DNA of 64,000 nucleotides from Gp6-AA40 sp963742105 (GCA_963742105.1 CAVUKN010000007.1:1-64000), one strand, 5' to 3'. Positions 40,047 through 49,545 are shown, numbered from the stretch's first letter. The notes: generated by a model not told the origin, from the sequence alone. Numbers and translations are program-made.

Positions 40047-42008
40047 CTAAGCGCGGCGTCGGCGCGGCGCGCCGGCGCGGCGGCGCGTCGGTCCTGAGCG
40101 GGCGCGCGTCCGGGAGCCGAGTGCTGCAGCAATCGCGTTCGTATGCGGATCGCGGGCGAGCACTTCGAGACGCTTGGGCAGCGGCTGTTTCCAGTTGGGC
40201 CATTCGGACACTGTTCCTGGCATGTTCGGGCGCGCTTCCGTGGCCATGGCATCTTCGAGCGTGGCGGTGACGACCACCGACGGCGCGCGTGCGAGCAGCG
40301 TGTAGGTGCGACGGATTACCTCCCGCACCGGCGTTCGCTCGTTGCTGCCCGTCGCCCGCAGCAGGCGTTCCCGCATCTGCCGCATGCCGTCCTCGTTCGG
40401 GTTGAGACCTAGCCGCCGCTGCGCCTCGACATCCGAGCCGGACCATACGCCAGCAATTGTCGGCAGATCGTGCGTGCTCACGGCGGTCAGTGCACGCTCG
40501 GGATAACTCGCCGGATCGTCATCGCTCTCGAACCAGAACAGCCGGTAGGAGAGCATGTTCGCTCCCATCAGCTGTTCGCGGATGACCGGGTCGATCGTCC
40601 CGAGATCTTCGCCGACGACGATCGCCTGCGCGCGGACACTCTCGAGCGCAATGATCGCAAGCAGATCGTCGGCGCAGTTGCGCACGTAGGCTCCATCCGC
40701 AGGAGACGCGCCTTCGGGGATCCAGAAGAGCCTGAACAGACCCATCACATGATCGATGCGCAGCCCACCGGCATGCCGCATGGTCCCGCGAATGGTCTCG
40801 ATGAAGGGGCGATACGCCGCCGCCTTCAAGCGCGCCGGGATGAATGGCGGCAGGCCCCAGTCCTGGCCCTTCGTGTTGAACTCGTCCGGCGGTGCGCCGA
40901 CGTGAACACCGTGCGCCAGGACGTCCTGCCACGCCCAGGCGTCGGCCCCTTCAGGATCCATCCCAATCGGCAGATCCTGCATCACCGGCACGTACGAAGC
41001 GGCATGATGCAGCTGCCGGTCGAGGTGCCATTGGATCCATTGGTGGAACCGCACTCTCGCGGCATGTGACGTCGCATACCGTCGGACCTCGCCCGAGTGC
41101 GGGTGGCGATATGCCGCCGGCCAGCTGCGCCACGATCCGCCGAATTCCTCCGCGAGCACGCAGAAGATCGCGTACTCCGTCAACGGCGGCCCTTCGCTCG
41201 TGAGGAATGCGTCGAAGTCCGGATCGCCGTCAAACCGCTTGTAGAGTGCCGCGAGCGCCTTCATCTTCAACGTGAAGATGCGGTCGCGATCGATCAGCGG
41301 CGCTTCGTTGAGTGCGCGTCCAGCCGCAGCCAGCTGCGCGATCTGGGGCAGCGCGCGCGCTCCGGGCACGGACTCGCATGCCAGGTACAGCGGGTTCAGA
41401 TAGCGGCGCGTCGTCGGGCTGTACGGGCTGGGCTGTTGCGGCAACACGGGAGACGCGGCATGCAGCGGGTTGACGAGCAGCAGGCGCGATCCCTGTCGCT
41501 GCGCCACGTCGGCGAAGCCGGCCAGATCGCCGAAGTCGCCGATGCCCCAGCTCCGGCGCGAGCGAAGACTGTAGAGCTGTACCGCCCAGGCCCAGATGCG
41601 CAGTCCATCAGGAAGATGGCACTTGTCGGGGGCCACGATCAGCGACACGCGGCGGCCGCTTTCCAGCAATTCCACCGTGTGATAGCCAAGGGGGACATCT
41701 GCCGGCAGCCGCGAGTGTCCGCGCGTCACCGGCAGCGACTCGCGCAGACCGTTCTCGAGCAGCAGATCGCTCGGCTCCGTGAATGTCACGCGATCTCCCG
41801 GTCGGAGGACGCGAACACTATCCGACGGGACGCCCGTTGCTCCGATCACGGCCTGCAGTCGGCGCACGGTCTCCTGCGGCACGCGTTGCACGCGGCCGAG
41901 GGCGTCGCGATAACGCGGTGCGATCGATCCGGGTTGTGGCACGGCTGCGGAAATTGCAAGAACGCGTCCCGTCCGGTCGTCGCCTGCTGTGCGATACCGG
42001 GTCGCCAT
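40047..42008 (-). CDS. malQ: 4-alpha-glucanotransferase (amylomaltase)
   Basis: 653 residues from ATG at 42006-42008; a longer frame to 42116 would run into the divergent gene. GH77 features: WAVQLYSLRSRRSWGIGDFG, PYSPTTRRYLNPLYLA, KGQDWGLPPF, nucleophile region GGLRIDHVMGLFRLFWIP, acid/base AIVVGEDLGTIDP, and the third carboxylate in STHDLPTIAGVW. MalQ transfers glucan chains between maltodextrins, releasing glucose. The C-terminal tail is Arg-rich. It is divergent from a maltokinase gene, 92 bases apart, probably sharing a control region. Together they link maltodextrin to maltose 1-phosphate. Confidence 0.92.
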   Translation of the reverse strand: MATRYRTAGDDRTGRVLAISAAVPQPGSIAPRYRDALGRVQRVPQETVRRLQAVIGATGVPSDSVRVLRPGDRVTFTEPSDLLLENGLRESLPVTRGHSRLPADVPLGYHTVELLESGRRVSLIVAPDKCHLPDGLRIWAWAVQLYSLRSRRSWGIGDFGDLAGFADVAQRQGSRLLLVNPLHAASPVLPQQPSPYSPTTRRYLNPLYLACESVPGARALPQIAQLAAAGRALNEAPLIDRDRIFTLKMKALAALYKRFDGDPDFDAFLTSEGPPLTEYAIFCVLAEEFGGSWRSWPAAYRHPHSGEVRRYATSHAARVRFHQWIQWHLDRQLHHAASYVPVMQDLPIGMDPEGADAWAWQDVLAHGVHVGAPPDEFNTKGQDWGLPPFIPARLKAAAYRPFIETIRGTMRHAGGLRIDHVMGLFRLFWIPEGASPADGAYVRNCADDLLAIIALESVRAQAIVVGEDLGTIDPVIREQLMGANMLSYRLFWFESDDDPASYPERALTAVSTHDLPTIAGVWSGSDVEAQRRLGLNPNEDGMRQMRERLLRATGSNERTPVREVIRRTYTLLARAPSVVVTATLEDAMATEARPNMPGTVSEWPNWKQPLPKRLEVLARDPHTNAIAAALGSRTRARSGPTRRRAGAPRRRRA

Positions 42009-42100
42009 GACGGTCGAGCCATCCAAACGCGAGTGCCGGCCTTTGAGTTGCACTTCACCTTCGCCGGTCGCGTCACGAGGGCGCGAGCCACAGGAGGGAC

Positions 42101-43621
42101 ATGCCGAACCCCGCATTGAACATCGAAGTGCTGCTCGAACCCGTGCGCCTTCGCCGCTTCCTGGAGCAGCAACGCTGGTTCGGGGCGAAGGCTCGATCGA
42201 TTGCCTCCGTGCAGCTCGCCGACGTGCTCGACATCGGCGACTTGGCGTGGCTCACGCTGATCCGCGTCGAGTTCGAATCGGGCGTGGACCACGAATACCT
42301 GCTGCCGTTGGCCGTCGTGGACGCGACCACCGCGGAGACCTTGCAGCGGGAACGCCCGGAGGCCGTCGTCGCCGTCCTTGACGACGCGCGCACTTTGATC
42401 GACGGCGTGTTCGACGATGGGCTCTGCCGCGCCTTGCTCGACATGCTGCAGAACGGCCAGACGTGCCACAGCCGGCGCGGGACCTGGATTCCTGATCGTC
42501 GCGGTCAGCACGGCCACGTGGAGGTCGATCGGATCGGGCGGACGGCGCCCGACCAAAGCAACACGTCGATCCTGTTCGGCGAGAGGGCCATTCTGAAACT
42601 GTTCCGGCGCGTCGAGTTCGGACCAAATCCGGACGTTGAAATCAACGCGTTCCTTACGCGGGTTGGATTTCCTCATGTCCCGCGCACGCTCGGCACACTC
42701 GAGTATTCGCGGCGCGGCGAATCTCCGGCAGCCGTTGCGATGCTGCAGGAGTTCGTGCCGAACCGTGGCAATGGGTGGGAAGTCATGCTCGACTCGCTCG
42801 CTTCCCTGGCGAACGATGCGGTGGCGCACCCGGCTGACCGGAGTCGACCATCGCCGACAACTGCCGAAGCGTTGCCAGCTTTGCTTGGTCAGCGGACGGG
42901 TGAACTGCACGTGCATCTGGCCCGCGGAGACGACGAGTCGCTCGCACCGGAGCCGTTTGTGGGTGAGCCGCTGGTGCGCGCCGCGGAGGAGATGCGCCAC
43001 CGCGCCGACGCGCACCTCGAGCTACTCGCCTCGTCGCTGTCGCGGCTCGACGTTGCGACACGCCGGCGTGCTACCGAGGTGCTCGACAGCCGGGCCGCCC
43101 TTCTGGACGTGTTCACCACGATGGCAGCGCTCGATGATGCGGGGCTTCGCATCCGCTGCCATGGTGATTACCATCTCGGTCAGACGCTCGTCACCGACGC
43201 GGATGTCGTGATTCTCGATTTCGAAGGAGAACCGTTGAAGCCGCTGCCAGAACGTCGCGACAGGAGCTCGCCATTACGAGACGTCGCCGGCATGCTGCGG
43301 TCCTTCAGCTACGCCGCGACGGCAGCAGCACGATCGCGTACTGACGACGGGAGCAATGCGGCCGCGGGAACACTGGAGGGGTGGGAAGCGGGTGCCTCGC
43401 GTCTGTTTCTGAGCGCATACTTCGACGCCGTCGGCAGCCACGCAGTCCTTCCGGCCCAGCAGCGGAACACGGATGCACTGCTGCGCGCGTACGTGGTCGA
43501 CAAGGCCATTTACGAGATCGGTTACGAGTTGAACAACAGGCCCGACTGGGTGGCGATCCCCCTCACGGGAGTGCTGCGGTGGGCCGACCGGACTTCCACT
43601 ATCCCCGGGAAGCTGAGATGA
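42101..43621 (+). CDS. mak: Maltokinase (maltose 1-phosphate forming)
   Basis: 506 residues, ATG at 42101, uninterrupted. The N-terminal cap domain begins FLEQQRWFGAKARSIASV, typical of Mak/Pep2. The kinase part has NTSILFGERAILKLFRRVE, ELHVHLARG, the catalytic loop RIRCHGDYHLGQTLV, the metal-binding VILDFEGEP, and the hallmark SPLRDVAGMLRSFSYAA. The end YEIGYELNNRPDWVAIPLTG is also conserved. It phosphorylates maltose with ATP to maltose 1-phosphate, the donor for GlgE in alpha-glucan synthesis. A second maltokinase domain is present in the treS-mak fusion at 60,742, and the two share most of these motifs. Divergent from malQ. Confidence 0.9.
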   Translation: MPNPALNIEVLLEPVRLRRFLEQQRWFGAKARSIASVQLADVLDIGDLAWLTLIRVEFESGVDHEYLLPLAVVDATTAETLQRERPEAVVAVLDDARTLIDGVFDDGLCRALLDMLQNGQTCHSRRGTWIPDRRGQHGHVEVDRIGRTAPDQSNTSILFGERAILKLFRRVEFGPNPDVEINAFLTRVGFPHVPRTLGTLEYSRRGESPAAVAMLQEFVPNRGNGWEVMLDSLASLANDAVAHPADRSRPSPTTAEALPALLGQRTGELHVHLARGDDESLAPEPFVGEPLVRAAEEMRHRADAHLELLASSLSRLDVATRRRATEVLDSRAALLDVFTTMAALDDAGLRIRCHGDYHLGQTLVTDADVVILDFEGEPLKPLPERRDRSSPLRDVAGMLRSFSYAATAAARSRTDDGSNAAAGTLEGWEAGASRLFLSAYFDAVGSHAVLPAQQRNTDALLRAYVVDKAIYEIGYELNNRPDWVAIPLTGVLRWADRTSTIPGKLR

Positions 43622-43710
43622 CGACGCGATCCCCCCAGGCTGCGGCCGTCGCCAGTAGGCGTGCATGCCTTCCTGGCAGACGTCCGACGCGCAGGGACAA
43701 CGAGTGGAAG

Positions 43711-44028
43711 ACCGGGGCGCTATCGCGGAGTCATGAAGTTGGCGAAGACGTTACTCTGCTACCGGTGCTCGCGATGGCGCTCAGCGATCAGGCGTCGCTC
43801 GGCTTCACGGATCTTACGGGTGAGGCGCTCCAGCTCGCCCGCAAGGCGGTGGCTCTCGACGAGCATCTCCCGGAGGCGCACGCCGCGCTGGCGGCGGCGT
43901 CGTTCGAGGCGTGGGACTGGACCGGCACGCAGTGAGAGTTCGAGCGGGCGCTCGCGCTCTATCCGAACAGCGAAGACGCGTGTGCGAACTGCGGGCTGGC
44001 GCTCTCGGCGTGGGGACAGCACGACTAG
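43711..44028 (+). pseudogene. Decayed TPR fragment (CadC/adenylate-cyclase-type TPR region)
   Basis: One frame reads ARKAVALDEHLPEAHAALAA, SFEAWDWTGTQ, a TGA stop (43933-43935), then EFERALALYPNSEDACANCG and LALSAWGQHD before a TAG at 44026-44028. This is the usual TPR stretch (ALELDPxLAEAHxALA, DWDWAGAExEFRRALELNP) found after the DNA-binding domain of CadC-like regulators and similar proteins. Only about 100 codons survive, with no start and an internal stop. It fills most of the 447-base gap between mak and the next gene. Confidence 0.65.
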
Positions 44029-44068
44029 CGAGGTGAAGGTAACGGCGAAGCCGTATAACATCGGCGCC

Positions 44069-44860
44069 ATGGTGACGCAATACACGACCGCGCTCGACGG
44101 GCTCCCGCTGTGGGGTTTGTTCCTCACAATCGTTGTGCTCGTCCTGGCAGCCATCGAGGGCGGCTATCGGCTAGGAAGTTACCGGCACCGCCAAGAGGGT
44201 CGCGAGAAGGAAGCACCTGTCGGTGCGATGGTTGGAGCGACGCTGGGGCTGCTGGCGTTCATGCTGGCCTTCACATTCGGGATGGCGGCGTCGCGCTTCG
44301 ATACCCGGAAACAACTGGTGCTCGATGAGGCCAATGCGATCGGGACGACCTACCTGCGCACGGCGATGCTGCCGGAGAGGCGCGACGAGATTCGGACCCT
44401 CCTCCGGTCCTACGTGGATGCTCGCCTGGAAGCGGTTCGGTCCGGCCGGGTGGCAGAGCAGATTGTCCAGTCGGAACACATCCAGGGCCAGTTGTGGTCG
44501 GCAGCGACAGCGGTCGGGCTGCAGCACCCCGATTCGATTGTCGTGGGCCTCTTCGTCGAGTCGCTCAATGAGGTGATTGACCTCCACGCGAAACGAGTGA
44601 CCGCCGGCCTGAGAAACCGCATCCCGAGCGCCATCTGGGTGGCGCTGCTGACGATCGCCGCGTTGTCACTGGCCGCCATGGGGTATCACGCGGGGCTGGT
44701 AGGCACGATCCGGTCGCTCGCCATCATTGTCGTGGCGGTCACCTTCTCCGCGGTCATCGTGCTGATCGCGGATCTGGATCGCCCTCAGGAAGGGACCCTG
44801 ATCGTGAGCCAGCAGGCCCTCATCGATGTGCGAGAGTCGATGAATCCGAGTGAGAGGTAG
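44069..44860 (+). CDS. DUF4239 (bestrophin-like) integral membrane protein
   Basis: 263 residues from ATG at 44069. Two N-terminal membrane helices (LWGLFLTIVVLVLAAIEGGY; GATLGLLAFMLAFTFGMAAS) are followed by the conserved RKQLVLDEANAIGTTYLRT and a long soluble helical part (RTLLRSYVDARLEAV). Two C-terminal helices follow (WVALLTIAALSLAAMGYHAG; LAIIVVAVTFSAVIVLIADL) and the end DRPQEGTLIVSQQALIDVRE. This is the DUF4239 family, distantly like bestrophin channels. No transported ion can be assigned. A GTG at 44033 in the same frame is an alternative start. Confidence 0.8.
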   Translation: MVTQYTTALDGLPLWGLFLTIVVLVLAAIEGGYRLGSYRHRQEGREKEAPVGAMVGATLGLLAFMLAFTFGMAASRFDTRKQLVLDEANAIGTTYLRTAMLPERRDEIRTLLRSYVDARLEAVRSGRVAEQIVQSEHIQGQLWSAATAVGLQHPDSIVVGLFVESLNEVIDLHAKRVTAGLRNRIPSAIWVALLTIAALSLAAMGYHAGLVGTIRSLAIIVVAVTFSAVIVLIADLDRPQEGTLIVSQQALIDVRESMNPSER

Positions 44861-44920
44861 CGCGGCGCCGTCTCACTGGCGGAGTATGCGCGTCCGCTTC
44901 TCCATCTCGGCACTACCGGT

Positions 44921-45340
44921 TCAGAACCACGTGCGCCGCTTCCACTCGCGATAGTCTTCGCCGAATCGTTCCTCAAGTTTCCTGCCCTCAGCCTGCGCGC
45001 GCAGCACCTGTATCGGAATCAGCATCAGAAGGAGCAGCAGGAGCTTCGGCTTGCTCACGTACATCGCGAATCCCGCGAGGCAGGTGGCTCCGAACAGATA
45101 CACCGGGTTGCGAATCCTGCTGTACAGGCCGGTCGTAACTAGCGCACGCGCCTGCGGCGTGACGGAAAATGAATTTCCCAGTTGCGCGCGGGCGATGGCC
45201 CACAATCCGATCCCGAAAAACGTGAGGAGCAAACCGGTGACGCGGATCAAGTCCCATTTCGCTGGGCGCAGCACGACCAGAGCCACCGTGAACACCACGG
45301 GTGGAACGGTAAAGACCAACGGGTGCTGGTTCAAAGCCAC
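44921..45340 (-). CDS. Isoprenylcysteine/phospholipid methyltransferase-like membrane protein
   Basis: 139 residues, ATG at 45338-45340. Membrane helices at about 8-25, 36-52 and 90-110. The SAM-binding signature of the ICMT/PEMT family is clear: LVTTGLYSRIRNPVYLFG, then a C-terminal EGRKLEERFGEDYREWKRR, in which the Glu and the FGEDYxEW motif are conserved. Bacterial members methylate small lipids or isoprenoid-like substrates; the actual substrate is unknown. It is convergent with DUF4239 and divergent from the AsmA-like gene. Confidence 0.85.
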   Translation of the reverse strand: MALNQHPLVFTVPPVVFTVALVVLRPAKWDLIRVTGLLLTFFGIGLWAIARAQLGNSFSVTPQARALVTTGLYSRIRNPVYLFGATCLAGFAMYVSKPKLLLLLLMLIPIQVLRAQAEGRKLEERFGEDYREWKRRTWF

Positions 45341-45573
45341 GGTCGTATTCTCCGCGAGCTACTCCAGTTCACAATCTGGTTCTTGGTGTCGCGAGCGCGG
45401 CGTCATCCAGTCGTTCGCAAGTCGGCACAACGGAGACGTCATTGAGCCGCAGTTCGAGTGGGTGGCGGGTGGACGCGGGTGCGAATCCCTACTGTCAGTT
45501 GGTGTGTCAACCGCCTCAGAGCGGGTGACGTGCGCGAATCTTTCGGGCGGGACGTATACTGCGCTCAATCCAT

Positions 45574-47139
45574 ATGCGGGCGGCGGCATCAGCGTCGGCA
45601 CTCTTCTCACGACGCCGCCTCCTCATCACGGCGGGAGTGGTGGTGCTGGTCGTCGTCGTAGCGGTTGCCATCGCCATCCGCCAGCTCGAACCCCGTGTCC
45701 ACCAGGCCATCGTGTCGAGGCTCGCGACGTCGCTCGAGAGCACGGTCGAGCTCGGCGACATCCGCCTCTCCTTCTTCCCTCTGCGCTTCCGGGCTGAATC
45801 GCTGACCGTGCGGCATCACGGCCGCGTGGATGTGCCTCCGCTCCTGGTGATCCAGTCGCTGGTCGTGCACCTCAACCTGTTGGACCTCCGGGGCGAGATG
45901 ATCGATCGCGTTGCGATCGATGGCATGGAGATCAACGTCCCGCCCCGCCCGGAAGGGGGCGGCCCTCGTCTGCCGATGACCCGAGAGCACGCCGGCGGCG
46001 GCACTCCTCACGTTGTGATCCGTCACCTCACCACCACGAACACCAGGATCGCCGTCATCCCGCGCGAGTCGGGCAAGAACCCCAAGGTGTGGGACCTCTC
46101 CGCGCTCGACATGCGCAACATCGCCACCAATGCGCCGGCGTCGTTCACCGCCTCGGTTACCAATCCCATTCCCAGCGGCAACATCGCCATCACCGGACAT
46201 TTCGGCCCCTGGCAATCGCGCGACCCCGCTTCGACGCCGCTCGACGGAACCTACACCTTTGCCGCGGATTTGGGCACCATCAAGGGCATCGAGGGACACC
46301 TGGACGCGAAGGGTGAGATGGACGGCGTGTTCGATCGGATTACCACCCACGGCGAGACTATGACGGAACGCTTCCGCATCCCCCGCCTGAACGCAGGCAG
46401 CCTGCTCCTCAAGACGCGGTACGAGGCGGTTGTCGATGGCACGAAGGGGGACGTCGAACTGACCGGCGTCGAGATCGAGCTGGGGCGCTCGGTGCTGCAC
46501 GCGCAAGGCGTCGTGGAAGGGACCAAGGGAATCAAGGGCAAGCGCGTGACGCTGAAGGTGACCAGCGACGCCGTCGACCTGGCCGACCTCCTCACCTTCA
46601 TCACAAGCACCACACCGCCGGCTGCGCACGGCACGCTGGGACTGGCCACGGCGTTCGACCTTCCCCGTGGCGACGGGGACGTCCTTGACCGGCTGGCGCT
46701 TGCGGGCTCGTTTCGCGCGGACCAGCTCAGGTTCACCTCTCCCGATACCCAGCAGCAGATCGACACCCTCAGCCGCAGCGGGCAGGGGCGGCCGAACGAT
46801 GCGTCAATTGGTGATATGGCATCCCGCGTTGGCGGCGTCTTCGTGCTGGCGAACGGCATCCTCACGTTCAAGACCCTGACCTTCGACGTCCGCGGCGCGT
46901 CGATCCGCATGGCCGGCACCTATGCCCTCGAGCCCCGCGCGATGAACCTCGCCGGCCAGGTGCGACTCGTGGCCAGCGCATCGCAAACACAAACGGGGTT
47001 CAAGTCGTGGGTGTTGAAGCCCTTCGACCCGCTCTTTCGGAACAAGGGGGCCGGCACGCTCATCGCCATCCACGTACGTGGCACGGCCGACAAGCCCGAC
47101 ATTGGACTGGATGTTGGGAAGACGCTGAATCCGAAGTGA
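45574..47139 (+). CDS. AsmA-like inner-membrane protein
   Basis: 521 residues, uninterrupted, ATG at 45574. One N-terminal membrane helix (LLITAGVVVLVVVVAVAIAI) is followed by the AsmA opening (LATSLESTVELGDIRLSFFP, LRFRAESLTVRHHG, VHLNLLDLRGEMIDRVAIDG). The rest is beta-rich, with repeated strands such as VLHAQGVVEGTKGIKG, and a conserved end (GVFVLANGILTFKTLTFDV, LEPRAMNLAGQVRL, GTADKPDIGLDVGKTL). AsmA-like proteins form hydrophobic-groove bridges that move phospholipid across the periplasm. A TATACT box at 45555-45560 might be its -10 element, but I see no matching -35. Confidence 0.8.
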   Translation: MRAAASASALFSRRRLLITAGVVVLVVVVAVAIAIRQLEPRVHQAIVSRLATSLESTVELGDIRLSFFPLRFRAESLTVRHHGRVDVPPLLVIQSLVVHLNLLDLRGEMIDRVAIDGMEINVPPRPEGGGPRLPMTREHAGGGTPHVVIRHLTTTNTRIAVIPRESGKNPKVWDLSALDMRNIATNAPASFTASVTNPIPSGNIAITGHFGPWQSRDPASTPLDGTYTFAADLGTIKGIEGHLDAKGEMDGVFDRITTHGETMTERFRIPRLNAGSLLLKTRYEAVVDGTKGDVELTGVEIELGRSVLHAQGVVEGTKGIKGKRVTLKVTSDAVDLADLLTFITSTTPPAAHGTLGLATAFDLPRGDGDVLDRLALAGSFRADQLRFTSPDTQQQIDTLSRSGQGRPNDASIGDMASRVGGVFVLANGILTFKTLTFDVRGASIRMAGTYALEPRAMNLAGQVRLVASASQTQTGFKSWVLKPFDPLFRNKGAGTLIAIHVRGTADKPDIGLDVGKTLNPK

Positions 47140-47187
47140 GACATTGCCGTGCGGCGTCGGCAGAACAGACCTTCCGTTGCGACGGCT

Positions 47188-47268
47188 GGTAAGGTCGTGG
47201 ATCGAGAGCGGGCATTCGGTGAGCAGCTGAGCGATCTGTTCCAGCCGCGTCAGGAGTACTCTCGCTTC
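47188..47268 (-). pseudogene. Possible remnant of a TIR-like/nucleotide-binding family gene
   Basis: In the 220-base gap between the AsmA-like and membrane-protein genes, one minus frame reads LLTRLEQIAQLLTECPLSIHDLTSR without a start or further family match. The pattern RLxKIxxLIxECRxSIHDLSR is characteristic of a widespread small bacterial family with a TIR-like fold. Only about 27 residues align by eye, so this may be chance. Confidence 0.25.
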
Positions 47269-47359
47269 GCGAACGACGGGTGATGCTCGCCGAGCGTCAG
47301 CTGCCCGCTGCCGCCGGGTGTGGCACTTCGCGCGAACTCGCCTGTGGTAGAACACGTCG

Positions 47360-48106
47360 GTGACCACATTCGCGACCTCGTCGCCCGGACGAAGGCCTTC
47401 GAGTCGTCCGGCATCCGAGCATCGTTTCTTCAGCGGCGTCGCCATTGCCGCAGCTGCCGTCATCGTGAGCGGCTTTGCGAATAGCTACGCGCCCAAAGTG
47501 TGGCGCGGCGACGCAACGCTGTTACCGATCGTTCATCTCCACGCCGCGCTGTTCACGATGTGGCTCGTCGTCTTTGTTCTCCAGAACATGCTGGTGCTCG
47601 CAGGTCGGACTGATGTCCACCGGCGGCTCGGTCCGTGGGCCGTAGGTCTGGCTGGTCCGATGCTGATCGTTGGAACGCTCACCGCGGCGGCCGTGACACG
47701 CCGTGGGGACCGCGGGATTCCCGGTGTGGAATTTGCCGACCCCGGCGGGTTCCTGCTGCTGAACGTCGCCGCAGTGACTATCTTCTTCGTGCTCGCCATC
47801 GCCGGCTGGTACTGGCGGCGCAATTCCCAGGTGCACAAGCGCCTGATGCTGATGGCTGTGACGGGTGCGTTGGTCGGCCCTGGCGCCAGTCGCCTGCCGT
47901 TCGCGAGCGGCCGGCCCGGAGTGATCGCACCGATTGTCATCGGTTTCATGCTGGCGGGTCCCGCCTACGACCTGGTGACCCGCCGGCGCGTGCATCCGGT
48001 ATATCTGTGGAGCCTTGCACTCGCGGTCCTCGGATTACCGCCGGTTGTCGCGCTGTTCGCAGCCACTCCAGCATGGCACGCGATTGCCGACCGGATGCTT
48101 CGGTGA
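47360..48106 (+). CDS. Conserved polytopic membrane protein
   Basis: 248 residues from GTG at 47360. About seven hydrophobic helices: FFSGVAIAAAAVIVSGFA, LFTMWLVVFVLQNMLVLAG, VGLAGPMLIVGTLTAAAV, LLLNVAAVTIFFVLAIAGWYW, LMLMAVTGALVGPG, VIAPIVIGFMLAGPAYDLV and the C-terminal LALAVLGLPPVVALF. Histidines in LLPIVHLHAALFTMW, TDVHRRLGPWAVG and VHKRLMLMA lie at helix ends, a pattern seen in small haem- or metal-binding membrane families, but no named family is certain. It converges on the OmpA-like lipoprotein gene. Confidence 0.65.
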   Translation: MTTFATSSPGRRPSSRPASEHRFFSGVAIAAAAVIVSGFANSYAPKVWRGDATLLPIVHLHAALFTMWLVVFVLQNMLVLAGRTDVHRRLGPWAVGLAGPMLIVGTLTAAAVTRRGDRGIPGVEFADPGGFLLLNVAAVTIFFVLAIAGWYWRRNSQVHKRLMLMAVTGALVGPGASRLPFASGRPGVIAPIVIGFMLAGPAYDLVTRRRVHPVYLWSLALAVLGLPPVVALFAATPAWHAIADRMLR

Positions 48107-48390
48107 CTCGAGTGATACCGGCCCAACCCTGCTCGCGTCGGCCGGCCACGCGGGTCACCGGCGGCGGACCTGCACTGCGAGTCGCGACAGCGCCAACGCG
48201 AAGCGGCACAGCGCCAAAACCCGTCTCAGAGGGCGGCGAATCGCCAGCGCGGGGTCGATATTGAGTTCTTCCACCGTGAGATCCTCGCGTCTCGCGCACC
48301 GAGGCCCAGGACACCTATCTGCGCGCGGCACGATTGAGGGGTGCGCTTCGGGCTATGGCGGGGCGCGATGAGCACACAACCACGCAGCGC

Positions 48391-49545
48391 TCATTGGCGC
48401 ACCAGCTCGACCCGACGGTTTTGGGCTCGGCCGATGAGCGTCTCGTTCGTGTCCTTTGGTTTCGACTCCCCGAAGCCGACAGCGCTCAAGCGCCCCGCGT
48501 TGACGCCGTACGTCGCGACCAGTTCGTGCACGACGGCTGCGGCACGGCGCTCGGACAGCGCCTGATTGTCGGCCTCGGGACCGATGTTGTCCGTGTGCCC
48601 TTCGATCCGTACTCTCCACTGTGGATTCTTTGTCAACGCGTCACTGATTTCCTGCAGCACGGATTCGAAGCCCACCTTGATCGTCGCCTCCCCGAGGTCG
48701 AAATAGATGCCATACACCTCCACACGTCCAGCGGTGGCCAGCTGACGCTCGACTTCCACGGCCGGACGGTCTTCCGGAAACCAGATGTGAGTGACGTCGC
48801 CGGTATCATCCTGCTGGGTCCGATGTAGTGTGATCGGATTGTCGATGGTGTCGGAAAACGTGATCTCCACAGGGATGGGAGATCCCGACTCGAATTCCAC
48901 TGTGCCCTGCGCCTGGATGCTTGGCACCGCGGTTAGACGGTTATTCACCAGAACGGGAAACGTTGTCGGCTGGTCACCGGTCTTCTTGAGGCGAACCACC
49001 GTCATCTCTACTGGTCCCAGGAACGCCGGCCCCGAGCGTCGCGGAACCCAGTGCACGAAGGTTGTCGCGCCGGAGGTCTTCAATTGCTGCAGCACGGCGG
49101 ACGATGGACCCCAAAGGGTTCCGGGGCGATCGGGCTCGGGGGCCCCACCGACGAGAAGGGCGCTGTTGTAGATCGATGAACTTGCGAGTTGAGAATGCTT
49201 CAAGGTCACAACATTGCTCTGGCGGTCTATCTTCGAATACTCGAGCAGAACGTTCGCCGTGACAGTGTCGGCGGTGACAGCCGTGATGGTCGTCACCGAC
49301 TGTCCATCTCCCTGGTGGACGTAGGTTCCGGCGGCGACAATCCTCAGCCCTGAGCGCAGCGGGATCATGCTCGGTCCAGCCGGTAGCGATTCACCGCGCA
49401 TTGGCGCGTTCGAAGCAACCGCCGCGGGCGCTGCGCCGCCCCCGGTGTTCTTCGACGCGGCCCTATCTGGACTGCCGCCGCACGATAGCGTCGCGACCGC
49501 CGTCAGAGTGACGAACGTTGTCTGGACGATCCGACGGATTGTCAT
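48391..49545 (-). CDS. OmpA-domain lipoprotein
   Basis: 384 residues. The signal peptide ends in a lipobox (TAVATLSC/GGS), so the protein is predicted to be lipid-anchored. The middle (residues 60-260) is beta-rich with no domain I know. The C-terminal 110 residues are an OmpA peptidoglycan-binding domain: IYFDLGEATIKVGFESVLQE, IEGHTDNIGPEADNQALSER, RLSAVGFGESKPKDTNETLI, GRAQNRRVELV. The Asp and Arg that hold diaminopimelate (HTDN, QNRRVE) are present. ATG at 49543-49545 overlaps the stop of the upstream membrane protein by 4 bases, so the two are translationally coupled. Confidence 0.87.
   Translation of the reverse strand: MTIRRIVQTTFVTLTAVATLSCGGSPDRAASKNTGGGAAPAAVASNAPMRGESLPAGPSMIPLRSGLRIVAAGTYVHQGDGQSVTTITAVTADTVTANVLLEYSKIDRQSNVVTLKHSQLASSSIYNSALLVGGAPEPDRPGTLWGPSSAVLQQLKTSGATTFVHWVPRRSGPAFLGPVEMTVVRLKKTGDQPTTFPVLVNNRLTAVPSIQAQGTVEFESGSPIPVEITFSDTIDNPITLHRTQQDDTGDVTHIWFPEDRPAVEVERQLATAGRVEVYGIYFDLGEATIKVGFESVLQEISDALTKNPQWRVRIEGHTDNIGPEADNQALSERRAAAVVHELVATYGVNAGRLSAVGFGESKPKDTNETLIGRAQNRRVELVRQ

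Noticed and set aside
48107..48390. A possible permease fragment in the 284-base gap
   Set aside because: A short frame reads EAQDTYLRAARLRG, but no further family match or start is visible; it is probably chance.
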